Shown here piece after piece: positions 30,027-43,804 of a stretch of 64,000 nucleotides of DNA. The notes below the pieces were generated by a model. The model was not told the origin of the DNA. It saw only the letters and a program-made list of their open reading frames with translations, and searched no databases. Position 1 is the first letter of the stretch, and each line of letters begins with the position of its first letter. The translations under genes were made by a program, and so were the position numbers. This DNA is from Trematomus loennbergii. Taxonomy: Eukaryota > Chordata > Actinopteri > Perciformes > Nototheniidae. The stretch lies in contig JAAOOA010000002.1 in assembly GCA_012861695.1 (NCBI GenBank), positions 27,768,804 through 27,832,803 on the forward strand, read 5' to 3'.

Positions 30027-30964
30027 ACCTCTGCTGATGCATCAGTAGGTTTGTGTGTGTGCTGGGTGTGTGTGTTTATCTCTGTCTGTGTGTTCGAGTG
30101 GCATGACTGATCAGCAACTGTTTGAGCTGCGGACATGGGAGGCAGGTAGGGAGGAAACATGCTGCAATCCCTCAACTCTTCCTCATATTCCTCTTCCTGT
30201 GTCCCCTCTAAGCCTCTCCCTTAACAGTCTATGAAATAACAGCATTCACTTTCTCTGTATGAACTGTGATTGTTCAATCTGGTTGTTTACATCAGTCATG
30301 GGTAAATTGTCCTCAAAATATCAGCAAAATAATCCATTTGCCAATTCCGCACACATCCACATACTGATAAAGGTATTATATGCAACACATGTCTTTCTAA
30401 CTAAAGCAAAACTGTGTGTTGCATTTGGGCTGCTGTACTGAAGCAGCACACACTGATCTGAAACTGAAACCAGACTTATTTGTCTTCCTTATTCCCTCAT
30501 CTCCTACAAGACTGCACAACATGCCATGACACCTTTAACTCAGCAGTGTTTTCCTCAACGTGTTAGTGCTGTCCTGCACAGGCGAATTCCTGCAGAGAGT
30601 TGGCCACACACACACCACTGGGTCACGAAGCAGCAACAGTGACTTGGCGGTAAGGCGTAGGCATTTCTGATTCAGAGGCGAGCGTTAGCGGATCGTCTGG
30701 GCCGTTTAATGCAGTTACTCATGCTGACTCACCCTGTACATTAGAAGCGGGGGAGAGGGCAAAGAGAGACCGCTGTACGCTCATAAAGAAGTCGCCCCCT
30801 TTTTGTCCTGCTGCTTATGTATTTTGCACCACCCACACCTGTCACAACAATGTTGTAACATAAAACTGTGCAATATACACTTAATACTAGGTCATAAAGC
30901 ACTGTAATTCTGCAGCTACTTCCATTACTTTTACCTTCTTTCACAATTTGTTTATAATGCTGCT
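30026..30964. other. Noncoding stretch
   Basis: No gene or transposon recognised. Sequence around 30640-30710 is modestly CpG-rich. Confidence 0.5.
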
Positions 30965-31132
30965 ACTTACCTATTTAATCTTGTATTTATTTTATAACAA
31001 TATTTAAATATGTACGCTCACTTTACTACATACTGTTCACTTTTCTAAATACTGTTTATATCAGCGCGCTGTCTCTTTGCTGTAACTGTGTGAATGTCCC
31101 CTCTGTGGGACTAATAAAGGAAATCTGATTAT
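30965..31132 (+). mobile_element. LINE-type 3' tail (Rex1-like)
   Basis: An AT-rich segment of TTATTTTATAAC and TACTGTTTATA phrases leads into GCTGTAACTGTGTGAATG. It then runs into CCCCTCTGTGGGACTAATAA and AGGAAATCTGATT. The series 'CTGTAACTGTG ... CCC..TGTGGGACTAATAAAGG' is the standard 3' end of Rex1-type and related fish LINEs, in which AATAAAGG precedes the terminal short repeat. No coding part is preserved, so it is a severely 5'-truncated copy. The exact family is not certain. Confidence 0.65.
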
Positions 31133-31407
31133 GACTCTGTCCTCCACCCTTTCCAAGGTTATCCAGCAGTGGGATGGGGGTAGGAGGGTGCAGCGTTGGG
31201 GGCAGGTAGGGAGGGTCTGAGAAGGTGACAAACCACTAAAAGCAGCTTCACTAAAACAATGTGGAGAAACGAGGGCCCTTCAGTAGAGCGCTGGCTCTGA
31301 TTAGCAATCTGTCCCGGTGGATGCAGTGTGTAAAGCCGGCGGCGGGGTGCGGAGTCTAAGACTGTTTGAGGGATTGTTACTGCGCCGTCTAAGCTGGCTG
31401 TTTTGCT
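31133..31407. other. Noncoding spacer
   Basis: A G-rich spacer (GGGATGGGGGTAGGAGGG) leading toward the poly(G) tract; no gene recognised. Confidence 0.5.
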
Positions 31408-31416
31408 GGGGGTGGG

Positions 31417-31459
<43 letters not shown>

Positions 31460-31530
31460 GGGGGGGGGGGGGGGGGGGGGGGGGGCGGGGGGGGGGGGGG
31501 GGGGGGGGGGTGGAGAGGGTGGGGACACCG
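31408..31530. repeat. Poly(G) tract
   Basis: Between 31420 and 31510 the plus strand is guanine except for an A at 31459 and a C at 31486, giving runs of about 39, 26 and 24 Gs; G-rich sequence flanks it. Such DNA readily forms G-quadruplexes and is difficult to sequence and assemble. The poly-Gly and poly-Pro open frames through it are artefacts. Confidence 0.97.
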
Positions 31531-31796
31531 GGTGGATGCACCATTTTTCTAGTCCAAAATGAGCCCAATGTCACTGTGACAGCGCAGTGCTCCTCTGAGG
31601 GCACCACGGGCCAGGGGGGAAAATGATGGATGAGTCGCCAAGCAGCCTCTCCTGCTTCATCACTGCACACACACACACCCGCAACACGCACGCACACACA
31701 GGGAAATACATACTATAAAAGGTATACTCACACGATGACAATGCAAACCCTGCAATATGTTCACACAAAGGTATCTAGGGAAACACACATCCTGTA
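31531..31796. other. Spacer between two simple repeats
   Basis: Contains short imperfect CA-rich patches (about 31665-31705); no gene. Confidence 0.5.
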
Positions 31797-31830
31797 TGCG
31801 CAAACACACACACACGCGGCGCACGCACGC

Positions 31831-31925
<95 letters not shown>
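31797..31925. repeat. Compound (CA)n/(CACG)n microsatellite
   Basis: An imperfect CACG-containing section (GCGGCGCACGCACGCACACG) is followed by about 90 bp of pure CA. The CpG-containing left part and the pure right part suggest decay of methylated CACG units or a mixed-origin array. Confidence 0.97.
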
Positions 31926-31927
<2 letters not shown>

Positions 31928-32547
31928 ATGCTCACACCAGGCGATGTGGGGATTCACACAAACACAAACACATGCATGTGCACACACGCTTTGAGTGATT
32001 TATTTGTGTCCACATGAGTTATAATTAATCACCGGGATATAAACACTCTGGATGCAGATATCTACAGCGGTTGCCAGTTTGACGCACACACTCTTACGTA
32101 CAAATGGAACACACACCAGTGGGTTCATTACGACTGCGGCCCGGGCTAATGCCACAGGATCAATGACAGATCCTCTCTCTCTCCTCACCCCTCATTTCTC
32201 TGACCCAGAAGCACCAGCGCGCTGCCATGCAGAGCACCCTGCAGCGTTTATTCCTTCTATGACCGCGCAGTAGCCTCCAATAAGGCCCTGGGGTCATCCT
32301 GATGCTAATACCCCACCTCAACAGATCCATTCATCCCCCCGCATATCCCAAGCCCACCATGCACCACCAGTAATGAGGGTTACGGGGATTACATGCAGAG
32401 GCAATTACTTAAAGTGCTGATTACCTGCAGAAAATGATAGCTAGTGATACAGCTGGAATAGTTAATTTACATCACACTCCTATGAAAGCTCATACAATTC
32501 TACGAGATGTATCCACTATTCAGATGCCACAGTTGTACTGAGCAGTG

Positions 32548-32680
32548 CAATAACTCTAAAGCATCTGCGATCTGGTTACTGCATATTTACAGTAACTGCA
32601 ACAGATTACAGATGTCGTCTTTTTGGAATCAGATTACTGTAATTCCATTACATCTAATCAAATACTCCTACTCTGCCGTG
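32548..32680. mobile_element. Possible fragment of a GTAATC-rich fish repeat
   Basis: Phrases such as CAGTAACTGCAACAGATTAC, GGAATCAGATTACTGTAATT and CCATTACATCTAATCAAATAC resemble the widespread fish repeat built from GTAACTG/GATTAC/GTAATC words, also seen at 37.1-37.5 kb. It has no visible ends. Confidence 0.35.
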
Positions 32681-33445
32681 CTGAGCACACGGAAAGCAGC
32701 TGACTGTCCTGATGCAGATGCAGGTCTATGCGGACAGTGAAGGAGAAATATGTCCGGCCTCTGGTGAGCAAAAGCGGGGAATAGCCGAGCGGCAATCCAT
32801 CACGTCCTGGAAATCTGTTTGTGCTCCATCCGCTCAGACCCCTCATCTCATAAGCGGGTGAGGGGATTGGGAAGAGACAGGACAGTAAGAGAAAGGGCTC
32901 ATAAACATATTCCCTCAGGATAAGGGGAAGATGGCATGTAAAATCCGCCAGCATGGTGTTGGAGGAAAGATGTCTGGCCTCTTAGATTGATAGACTAAGC
33001 TTCTGCGCTTGTAGTGTTTTTCCTGCAGCACAATACACAGCGGTGTATGGCTATGATTACTTGTAGTCCATCCACGGCTGGGAGGGGATGGCGGCTACAG
33101 TCTAAATATTAGGATTAATGACCCTGCTGGTCACTCTAGTGCAACATCATTCATACTTCCATTGCATTCCCATGCTATGTAGGCAAACAATGGCAATACA
33201 CAGCACATCTGGGGCCAGCAAAATGTGTTTTCTAGCCCTACTATCGAATACAATGCTGTAGATGGTGACAGATGTGATAAATAAACAATAAGTGGGGCTA
33301 CTTAAGTCAAACTACAGGTGAAGTAACCAAAAAAAATCAATTTGTAAAATAACAAAGGCTTTCAAATCCTATGTTCTGTTGGCCACTGAGTTGCATGCCG
33401 ACGATAATGTGTGCAATAACACCTCAAAATGTCCACCCACTGCAC

Positions 33446-33481
33446 AGGCGGGGGGGCTGAATGTCTGTCCTCCCCCCGCCT
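33446..33481. repeat. G/C-rich stem-loop
   Basis: AGGCGGGGGG (33446-33455) is the exact inverted complement of CCCCCCGCCT (33472-33481), a 10-bp stem with a 16-nt loop. Confidence 0.85.
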
Positions 33482-36400
33482 ATAACCACCACTCTCTATT
33501 TCATGAGATCATTTGCTGAAGGTGATTATATATGCAGTTAGACGTAGACAATGGAGAAGTGAAGCAAGAGGAAATGAAGGAGATGTGGCTCGCGAGAAAA
33601 TCTCCGTGCAACACGATAACTTTCATTAATAATCAAAAATGTGCTGCCGCTGTCCCTTTGAGATTTCCCTGATGAACCATGCATGGCACAGTTAACAGTC
33701 GACAAAACGGTGCTAACTTGCATGTCAATGAAATCGTCTCTTTAAAACACTTTGCAGGAGCAGGTGACAACAGTATTGACATCGCTTTAGAAAAACTGCG
33801 CTCGAGTCTATCTGTCTTCACTGATAGCCTGAGCTGAAGGATAGCATCGGTATGAACCACAGATTAGTCATATCATATGTCTAGAGCTTATAGCAACAGC
33901 ATGTATTAAACTGTGACTCTAACACATTAGTTCAAATGCAACACAGGAGTCTTTGATTGTCTTGTGCTGCTGCCACAATGTGAGCTGAATATTGAATGGA
34001 AAAAGTAATTTGTCAGTGAAATGCCATAATAAAAGCTCTTTCTCAAATATATGCGGAGCAAAACGATTAAGTCTGGTTTGAGTTCAAGAAAAGTGCTTCC
34101 TTCAGTATATTTTGCAGTAAAGCAATGTAACCTGTGGTGTCCGGTGTCAGTAATTCAAGCCGGCGGCGACCACACATGGTCGGTGGTCGCTGCACACCAT
34201 TGCTAACTGTGCACTTTCCCCTGCGTCCTTGCCACTATGCATCTTTAGTGTCCTGTAACTGAAAACCATCGGCTGTCATTCTCCAATCCTGCCACTTTAG
34301 AGGCATCCGTGTGTCGCACCGAGGGGAGGAAATCTCTCCGTATTGATCTGCTCAAATGGCTAAAGCAGATATGTTAAAGCAGACAGTGTGAAAAAAGGAA
34401 GTGCTCAATTTGTTCCTTTTTACTCAAACACGCGATACTGTATACATGTCTGTTTGCTTTTTAAGGCTGCACACTTAAGCTATGAATCTCTTCTGATAAG
34501 CCACATACTGCAGAGGAAGCTTCAGAAGACAGGCATTGATTTCAAGCAAATCTGTCCTGACATCTCCTCTTTCTGGTTCGCTATACCTTTCCACAGCTAA
34601 TGAGCAGCCGTCTTTATTCCCCGCCGAGTGAGACGTTCTTTTTCCTGCCTTGTGTCAGGAAACACCGGCGATTCATTTCCAGGGAGAAGAGACGGAGGAG
34701 GGGGAAAAAAGGAGTATGATGTTTAAGCCTGAGCTTTAAGACAGACAACGATGTCCTCTAATCCCTTCTGAGCAGCCGTAAGCCTTCCGTTATCGCTCGT
34801 TAGAATTGTGCATCCCTTAAATACATTAACTTAGGCCCTAATGCTGGGCCCTTTTGTAGGACACAGCAGCTTCTCACTGCAGCCAGCCACTAGGCTAAGA
34901 GGTAGGAAACATGCTAATTGCCGTCACTTAATTGGTTAACAAGTGTGTGTTTTCTAATGTATGCACAGCACGGCAATCACCGTTATCCTGGAAAGCTCTT
35001 GAGGAAATTCCGCGCTTTCCCTCATTCATGTGTCAGAGGCGAAATCTGATGATAAAATCAGACATGAACACACACATTGACAGCCACTCAATCATCTATG
35101 CGTGCCTATGATTGTATATTCATATCGTGTTCTTTGTAGTTATCAGCATATAGGTGATGAAGAGAGTCATCACCTTGCTTTTCGTATAGGATTTGAGAAT
35201 CAGAGCTACAGCCACACTCCACTCACCACTGTACTTTACAGTACATCTAAAGTGTGCACCACTGGCCTTTAAGAGCCCAACATCCTCTCAGTCTGTCTAC
35301 CAGCAAGAGTTATTTTAGAGCATGAATAACTCAATAAGGAAACATGGTAGATTCATGGTTACGTCAAATGGGCCACACAGAAATTGATTATTTTTTCAGA
35401 ATATAACACTTTCCTACTTTGTTCTGTTACTAAAATGTCTGAACTGTGCTGTGAGGCATTAACAAATGAGTCCAGACAGTGTTTATTCTGAAATGAATGG
35501 AGTAATGCAGCGAGTAAAAAGCAATAGTCCCCCACTTCATCCCTAAACAGGGCTCTATGTGCCGCTGTGTTTACCAAAATGATGTGCAAGCAGTTGTCGC
35601 TGGGTTGCACAGATGCCGCCCACCATGGCTTCACAAAGGCTTACAAGTGGAGCAGAAACATTGTTTCAATTCAGTGTTTTTCATCCATTTCCATTTGCTG
35701 CGATTCAGTGCACATAGATAAATACGGCGTGATGCAGCCTGTGATCCAGAGCACTGCTAAAGGTTGCACTGACATGAGAGGACCACAACGCCTGGCCGGC
35801 CACACAACAAAGCAGGGGCTTGTTATGCATTCTGACTGCAGCATGGCTAAGATGCTTGGTGTTTGCTGAGACAGCAGATGACTTGCCTTGCTCTCTTTGC
35901 CCCTTGCAAAGCCAGTGCAGGATAGACTTAATTGCCTCATTATCAAAAAGGCCGGCGAGGAGTCGGCCTCTTCCACATTGTTCAATGTCAAGAGTGCAAC
36001 CGAGAGGAAAGGTTAATAGAGTAAACAGCCTCTCCTTCTCCTAAATGGAAAAATGTTTGTTTTCTAGTATGATGGGTCAGTGGCCAGAAGCTGCTTTCAC
36101 TCCACAGTGACAGCATTGTGCATGTTATTTCATCCTATCTGCACACTGCACATTTTAACCTTCATTATTGCTCATTTCTGGGTGTATAACACAGCCCGCT
36201 GTTGCTGTGTGGTAACTCCAAAAGCTGTCTTCTTTTTAAGCTTGGACAGATCCAAAAGCAGAGTCATCATGCCAACTTTAATTATTTTAAGAGCTTGAAT
36301 TTGCAAACTCTGCTATTTCCTCCTCTACAGCGTCTTTGGACTCCAGACAGAAAATCAAGCCAAATGCTAACACTCTTGATTCCCCTCTTGAAGAAAGACA

Positions 36401-36886
36401 CACACAAAGAGAAATATGTCAGCTGCTGGGAGAAGATGCTCCAAATAACCCTCATGTTTAATCATTTTTGGGAGACATAAAACTCACAACTGCCCCATCA
36501 CACTTCAAAAGCATAACCACTGTCAACCAGCAGCCATAATAAGACCATTTCACTGAAAATGCGACAGCTTGGATAGCAAGACCAAACCACGACAAGCATC
36601 TCAACAAAGTCCGTCTGTCTCTTCACTTGAGATGTGGTGATCTGTAATAGGGCGCTGACAAACTGCATGCCGGGCCAAGCTAAACAAGTGTGCAATAAAA
36701 ATAAAGTAGAGGAGATGACTGAAACAAATGGAGGAAACATGCAGTTATTATTTCTAAATGAGCTGCGAGTTATGATTGGAAAGTTGTTGGTGTCATTTCG
36801 CTAGTCTCTGTGGTACACTCCATTAGGCTACTGTAGTACACAACCATATAAACAACAACAACATACAACTGCAGAAAAGGCATGTG

Positions 36887-37560
<674 letters not shown>

Positions 37561-40500
37561 TCACAATGTGGATGCAAAGCTAGTGCCCCTCTGCTGAAGG
37601 AGAAAATTAGTACATGTTCTCAAAGCACAATAAATAAGCATAGAAGATATAAATGTAACTAGAGATACCTCAGGCTGTGGATTATACCACCCTTACTTCT
37701 GGGCAACAAACGAAAAAATTACAGCTACACATCTGCATGGGCAGTATAGCGTAAAGGCTCCATTTCATCAACAAGTCAAGTCTAACGAGTCGGAAAAAAC
37801 AGAGGTGGTGGAACCATCTGTTCTCAACCATTGCATTGCTGGGAAAGGGGGAGGACAACGGGGGGAACGATATCTCTTACAGAAACAAACTCCTCAACCT
37901 TTCAACCCGATAAAGGGCTTACAGGTTTTTAATATGACAAACTGAGGGGGGAGGTGTTGTACAATCAGCAGCATTATAAACGTAATTTGTGGAGAACCTA
38001 GTACTTGATCAATGATATTCCGTTTACAATGTTTTTGCTGTCCTATAAAGGACCAAATGGATGGCATTGTGGTTGGATAATTAAACCATTTATCACACAA
38101 CATCCATTGCTACAGAACAGGACTGGAAACCAAAGACATAGTTATTGCATTGCAGTGAATGGCATTTACATGAGGTAGGTTTTTGATGAGCAGGGATGTC
38201 ATCCATATAAAGAGAAGAATTGCATATCTTTGAAGCTTTAAAGGTCAACCATACAATTGATTTTTTAGTCTCCAACTAAAATAAAATCCTTCATCGCACC
38301 GAGTATAGATTTAAATTGGACAGATGGCAGAGTCCTGACTCAGCTATCTCACTAAGAGAGGAGAGGATCCTCCAGATGGCGTTCAGGTCTTGTGCAGGTG
38401 ACCACTTTGTCTTCCACCGATATAATCAATGGCCACTGAATTCCCTTCCTTCCAAACACCATCCATCTTCAAGTCTTTCCAGGCTGCTCGGTGACGAGCA
38501 AAAGCGGCTGAAGATAAATGTTTAAAGGGCAGAAGGGCCTCTAGTGATTAAAGCCACTAACGCTTTCGGGAAGGCTGGCAAGCAAAAGAGGAAATGGAGT
38601 GAGACAATGGAGCTCGCAGGTTCAAAACACCTAATGGAGTGTCCTGCTGGCTGCGCTAATAACCTGTTTCAAATTGAAAGGAACAGCGGGCGTCTAAACA
38701 GAGCGACGTGGAACATTTGCTCCTGTTCATCCAGTTAGCTCCTTATTGGAAAAGCAAAAAAAAAACATTGTTTGGTGCATCGCGAGTTCCTTTTATTAAT
38801 CTGCAATCAATTTGGCGGATTGAGTTACAGCCGAGCGCCATATGGAGTGGAAGGAATGGTGATGTTTTGTGCATCGGCACCTCACTGGAATAAATCAAAT
38901 AAATGTGCATTTCAGAAATTCCTTCAATGTGTAGGAATAATCCTTATTTTTCTACAATGTATGGGAAGTGGTTGCAGACAGGCTGAGAGCTGTGTTATTT
39001 TACCGAATCTTATCTCAGCAGTATGATGCTGTTTGAATGTCCAAGTTGATATTTGGACATGATAATCAATAATCCCAGTGTGGGATAAAGCAGCGCACAG
39101 GTTGGAGTCTGACAGGTGCACCCCATGACCAATTAAAGCAACCAATAAGGAATTATAAATGATTGGCAGACAGTTTACTGCGGTGTTGACAATATGTCCC
39201 TCATGGAAAATGTCAAGCAAACGTTAGCCCAGCAGTAAAAACATCAGACTGATCGATCAATGGCTGCCAACTTGGTCAACTTTTGTAAACAGGCGTCCAG
39301 GTGGCAGAGAAAATCTTTAAATACACGGCAAGCAATGTCACACCTGTGCTGCTCGGCGGGTGTAAACGCTTTATCAAGAGTTTGCTTTTCCTCCCTTTGT
39401 GTCATTGGTGTAAGCGCTATGCTAAGCTGCTTGAAAGTGCAAGACACCTCAGAAATGGGGATTTGAGCTGTTTATTTTTCTTTCACGGTTAGATCGAGCA
39501 GCTGCAGAGAAAACAGAGATATACCTAGCTACGGAGACAGAGAACATAGATCAAGAGCATGTTCTGCTTAGAGAAGACAAGCATGCCGGCTTTATTCCGC
39601 GCCGCCAGTTTTCACTAAGGCAGAGAGCATTTGAAAGCAGGGCTGAGAGCACAGGCATGATAGCATCTCGCCCCCGCCACTGATAACACAACAATCAATT
39701 TAAATGTTTTCTGTAAGACGTATGCATTTTGATCAACTCTACTGTTTCTAGCCGAGCAGCACTCGATTGGTGATAGATGGAATCCATTTCCAGCAATGTC
39801 AATAGCTGGGAAGAATTAATATCAGGACAGACCTTAGTGAGGGTGAATCAATGGGAAATAATTCCATGCTCCACCTCGCAGACAGCATCAGCGTTTATCT
39901 TGCCGTTTTGTTCACTCTTTGATCTCCTCACTAAAACAATCATAGACCTTGATTCAAATATTTATGCACACAAGCAGCAAATCACTTCACAAGAAAATAG
40001 AAGGCTGTAATTGCACTTGCTCCATTGACTTTCAAACTGCAAATAAGGCAGAAATATTTGCTTTTGAGGAAATAGCCATTGCTGTAGAGTAATACAGGGA
40101 ACAATGGGCCCAAGGTTTCAATGTCATGACCAACCAAGGGCTTCCCATTCAGTTGGTCTTACCTGCTTTTTGCATTATTTAATATGATGTATAATGGATT
40201 GGGGCATTCATGGTCATATGCAATATATATTCACAATGCCATAATGTAATGCCACATCTTTTCACTTATCCATGTTAATGACATTACCTGATTCAATTCC
40301 TGCTTAGGTCAGTTGGTCAGAGATCCAGAGGCAGTGAGGTCAAGTGATTCAAGAGGTCAAGGGTCATCTTATCGAATGATTCATATTGGCTTTGCAGTCT
40401 TGTCAATCAAAATTAGCATACATGCTTCACTATGTGTTTGTTTATGCTGATCTGCTGAAATTTGACAACTTACAAAAATAACTTAATCTTAAATTAGATA

Positions 40501-43415
40501 CAAGTCTTTCAGACCCCTAATAATTTAACTAAAAATGATATAAAATCAGCAACAAATAACAAATCCTCACATTTCAGACCTTTCTGCTTAATAAATGACT
40601 TCAATCATTCATTGATTATCAAAATTGAAAGACAGATGTTGTATGTAACAATAGAGCTTTCATTCTTCAGGTTTTAGTAATCCTTCTGACTTAATGTTAA
40701 ATTCTGATCAATAGCTATACAATGACCTCATTGTTTTAGTATAGAACAGCAGATAGTTGTTAAATTGTATCTGCACTAAATGTCTTTGTCTTTAAGGGCT
40801 GTGTGTTCAGCAGTGTACTAGTGTCCTTTGTATACTGTGCATGTGGCTCCAGTTAATGTGAATGTGAGCCTCTCCCGAACATCTGTCAAAGATTAGCAGC
40901 AAAGTGAAATAGGCAGTTCCTGTTCAAACGTTCCAAAAATAATCTGGCATCAATTTTCCAAGCAAAAGGATGAAAAGGGGGAGGGTTATTTGGTCAGAAA
41001 ACTCTACACAAACCCGGCTCTGTCTAGGCATGTGTGTGTGTTTTACAAGATGCAAGTGCCCCGAAAGGCCCACGCGTGGACAGCTTGGATACTATGGGTG
41101 TGGCAGAAACACCAGGAGAACGATAAAGAAACAAGAGGAAGACATATTTAACAGACAGCAGATGAAATCAAGAATTCATTCCACCAGCATTTATTTTACC
41201 TCGTATGTCTATAAAAATCAACAAGCTTAGCCCCCTCAAGTAGTAGGAATAAAAGCACTTACAGTATAAAGCAGGTACACTTACACCTACAAACACTCAG
41301 CATGGCATCTAGCTTGCTGCGACAGAAAAGAAAGACTAAAAGCCTTAAAATCAATGGAACATGAAGAATCCCTCAGGTACAAAAAGAGGATGGTTTGTTA
41401 TTCAGGAAAGCACGCTGTCATTCAAAGGCCGTACACATCAGGGGGAAAGTGCTTGGAAGGCAAATCAGTGTTTGTTAATGATATGGGTCAATTGTTTTGA
41501 GGGCGCCTAGACCTCTGTACTCATCGGCAGGCCTCTTCAATCACCCTTGGTGCAGGTTTTGCATTCCACAGCGCTCTGTCCTTGCTGAGCCATTCAGATT
41601 TGCCACTTTTGCTTTGAGCAATAAAATCCTCTCTTGACGGAAATCTGTTTACACTTTGTTCTGCATGTCAAATAGCTGACATTGTAGGTGTGGAAGGGAA
41701 GTCATTTAACTATCTGAAGCGATGCAATGCCAGCTATTTCTCTATTCTTCCCTCAAAAGTGGCATCTTCACTGTACTGTATATCCTGCAGCTTGAATGGA
41801 ATATCTACTCGATGCTGATCCCTTGGTGCATATATGTATTGTGGTGCTTTTGCTTCGCCTGTGTTGGAACATGGGCTGAAAGTGTTGATACGTTTTCATT
41901 ATGTTCGTAAAAAAACTCCTGTATTTTCATTCTACCAGCCAATAGGAGTAATTCAAAGGCTCTGTGCAAGACTCCACACCTAAGTGACAAATGCTTTAAA
42001 TATCGTGCATAGGGAAATGTGCGAAATTCATCACATGCTCTCGGAAACAAACATGCTCAAAGCCCAGTATGTACATAGGGGATGCCACACGATAACGCTG
42101 AAGAATAACGCGCTTCAAAAGAAGATCAAAACGAAGACTTAATGTATGGTAACTAGACGTCAAGAATGGAAATGTCTCTGGGTTTGTGGGAATGTCAGAA
42201 GTCTCTGGCTGGGTGTGTGTGGGAGTGTGATTCAGGCGCAAACACATCAAGATGTCACTTCATAACCTCTGGCTCAGGAGGCTCCTGTCATCTTCACATT
42301 TCAGAGATCCTCTGCTACCCCGGCAGACATGCTAAATATAGAATGGGGACAGCATTTCTGTTTGGAGCCACCGCTCTGCTGATCTACATCTAACACTAGC
42401 AGGCGTGCACAGGAATCTCCATTGTTGTACACGTGTATGCATGTATGTAGACACAAAGCACACACACGCTGACGCCCCACATGTCACTCACACTGCATTG
42501 TCTCATAGATTGAACACAAGACTCAACAAAGGGTGCAGAGGTTTGGATCTCCCATAAAAGCTGCTCATTCTTTACAATTACATTTCTGTCAAGTGACTCT
42601 CACTGTTATTTCTTCTTTGACAGTGATTTTCAAATTCGCTCATATAGAATAATTTAATCCTGGCACAAGGACAGAGAGCCAATCCATCACGAGTCTTCTT
42701 TATCTCGCTGAATCTACCCCACTTTTTTTTTCTTTGTGCTGTTTCTTACTTTCCATCTGCAGTTTTAGATTAGGGAGCTGAGGAACTCTCTGTGGCAATT
42801 AATTGTGCTACTTATCTGTAATGTGAACAGTGGATATTACATCTCCTACAGATATTAAATTAGAGGATGTCTCAGGACCTGTGAGGCCAAAGCCAAATAA
42901 AAAAAAGGAAATGAGCCCGTATTAATGACTATTGATTCTTTTATAATAAAACTGCCACTTCCTCTCTTTACATGGCCTCGATGTTGATCTTGAATAAATA
43001 TAGGCTATAACTTTGGGAAAATGTCCTTCAGTGTGGCGCAGCAGAGCTACACATCTCTCTACTCAGGGAAAAATGCTCTTTTGGCTGACTGGCAGTTATT
43101 CTGCTCCTGCATGAGAGACACATGACACAGGTTACTGGACATTCAGCCGAACAGTATCATATTCAGCTGCAAATTGTTTTATAAAGTCATATCTTGTGAC
43201 ATGATAGGGGAAGAAGGAAATCCTCACCATGGCAACAAGTCATTTAATAATCTAGTCACAGCGTGATGGTTATTTTAAGAAAAGTGCACCATTATGGTTC
43301 TTAATAGGGAATGAAAGAATTGCATGTGTAATGTGTTCACCTTGGTGTTGCTAGGTAAAGTATGAATTGGTTGTGTTTTCTCGTCATCATTAAATGCTCT
43401 CTATATATGTATAGC
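37561..43415. other. Long noncoding stretch, no gene recognised
   Basis: About 5.9 kb with no recognisable exon, RNA gene or transposon. Base composition varies between AT-rich (about 40400-40760) and more balanced parts (about 38540-38710). The latter contains ordinary-looking, complex sequence that could be conserved regulatory DNA, but nothing proves it. Confidence 0.55.
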
Positions 43416-43804
43416 TTAAAGGTAGGGTAGGTAATTTTGGAGAAACCAGCTCGAGATCGCTAGAATTTGAAAATACACAGCCGGAAAAATCTGCCACTTC
43501 CTTACAGAGCCCCTCCTCCAACACACACAAATGCGCACATGACCAATGAGGGCACGAGATAAGTTTGTGCACAGATGGAAGGCTGACAGGCAGGTAGGCC
43601 ATCCAGTTATTTTAGCCGGGCCGGCTAAAATGATTGGTCGTGCTTTTTACAGTATTACGGCTTCCACAGATGACATTTTTTTATGGATTTTTTGTCAAAG
43701 CACTTAAGATATTCATTGCTATCGGGATGTTAAGAGCATTCCATGGAATATAACAAAAAGTGTATCTCGAGCCGGTTTCTCAAACTTACCTACCCCACCT
43801 TTAA
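43416..43804. mobile_element. TTAA-flanked inverted-repeat DNA transposon, 381 bp
   Basis: A TTAA at 43416-43419 and another at 43801-43804 bracket a 381-bp element. The left terminus reads AGGTAGGGTAGGTAATTTTG and continues to GAGAAACCAGCTCGAGAT. The reverse complement of the right terminus reads AGGTGGGGTAGGTAAGTTTG and continues to AGAAACCGGCTCGAGATAC, so the inverted repeats are nearly 40 bp with few mismatches. The interior is noncoding and holds a 23-bp palindrome at 43609-43631. TTAA target duplication points to piggyBac-like or Kolobok-like mobilisation by a transposase in trans. It is distinct in sequence from the other TTAA family in the window. Confidence 0.88.
43609..43631. repeat. 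23-bp palindrome inside the TTAA element
   Basis: ATTTTAGCCGG and CCGGCTAAAAT are exact inverted complements around one central G. Confidence 0.9.

Noticed and set aside
31301..31697. Poly-Gly and poly-Pro open frames
   Set aside because: They arise from the poly(G) tract and have no protein features elsewhere.
34166..34190. GCGACCAC/GTGGTCGC small stem-loop
   Set aside because: An 8-bp stem with nothing else around it is within chance expectation.
35359..35991. Overlapping frames of 91-106 codons on opposite strands
   Set aside because: Mutual overlap and lack of motifs or splice context suggest chance.
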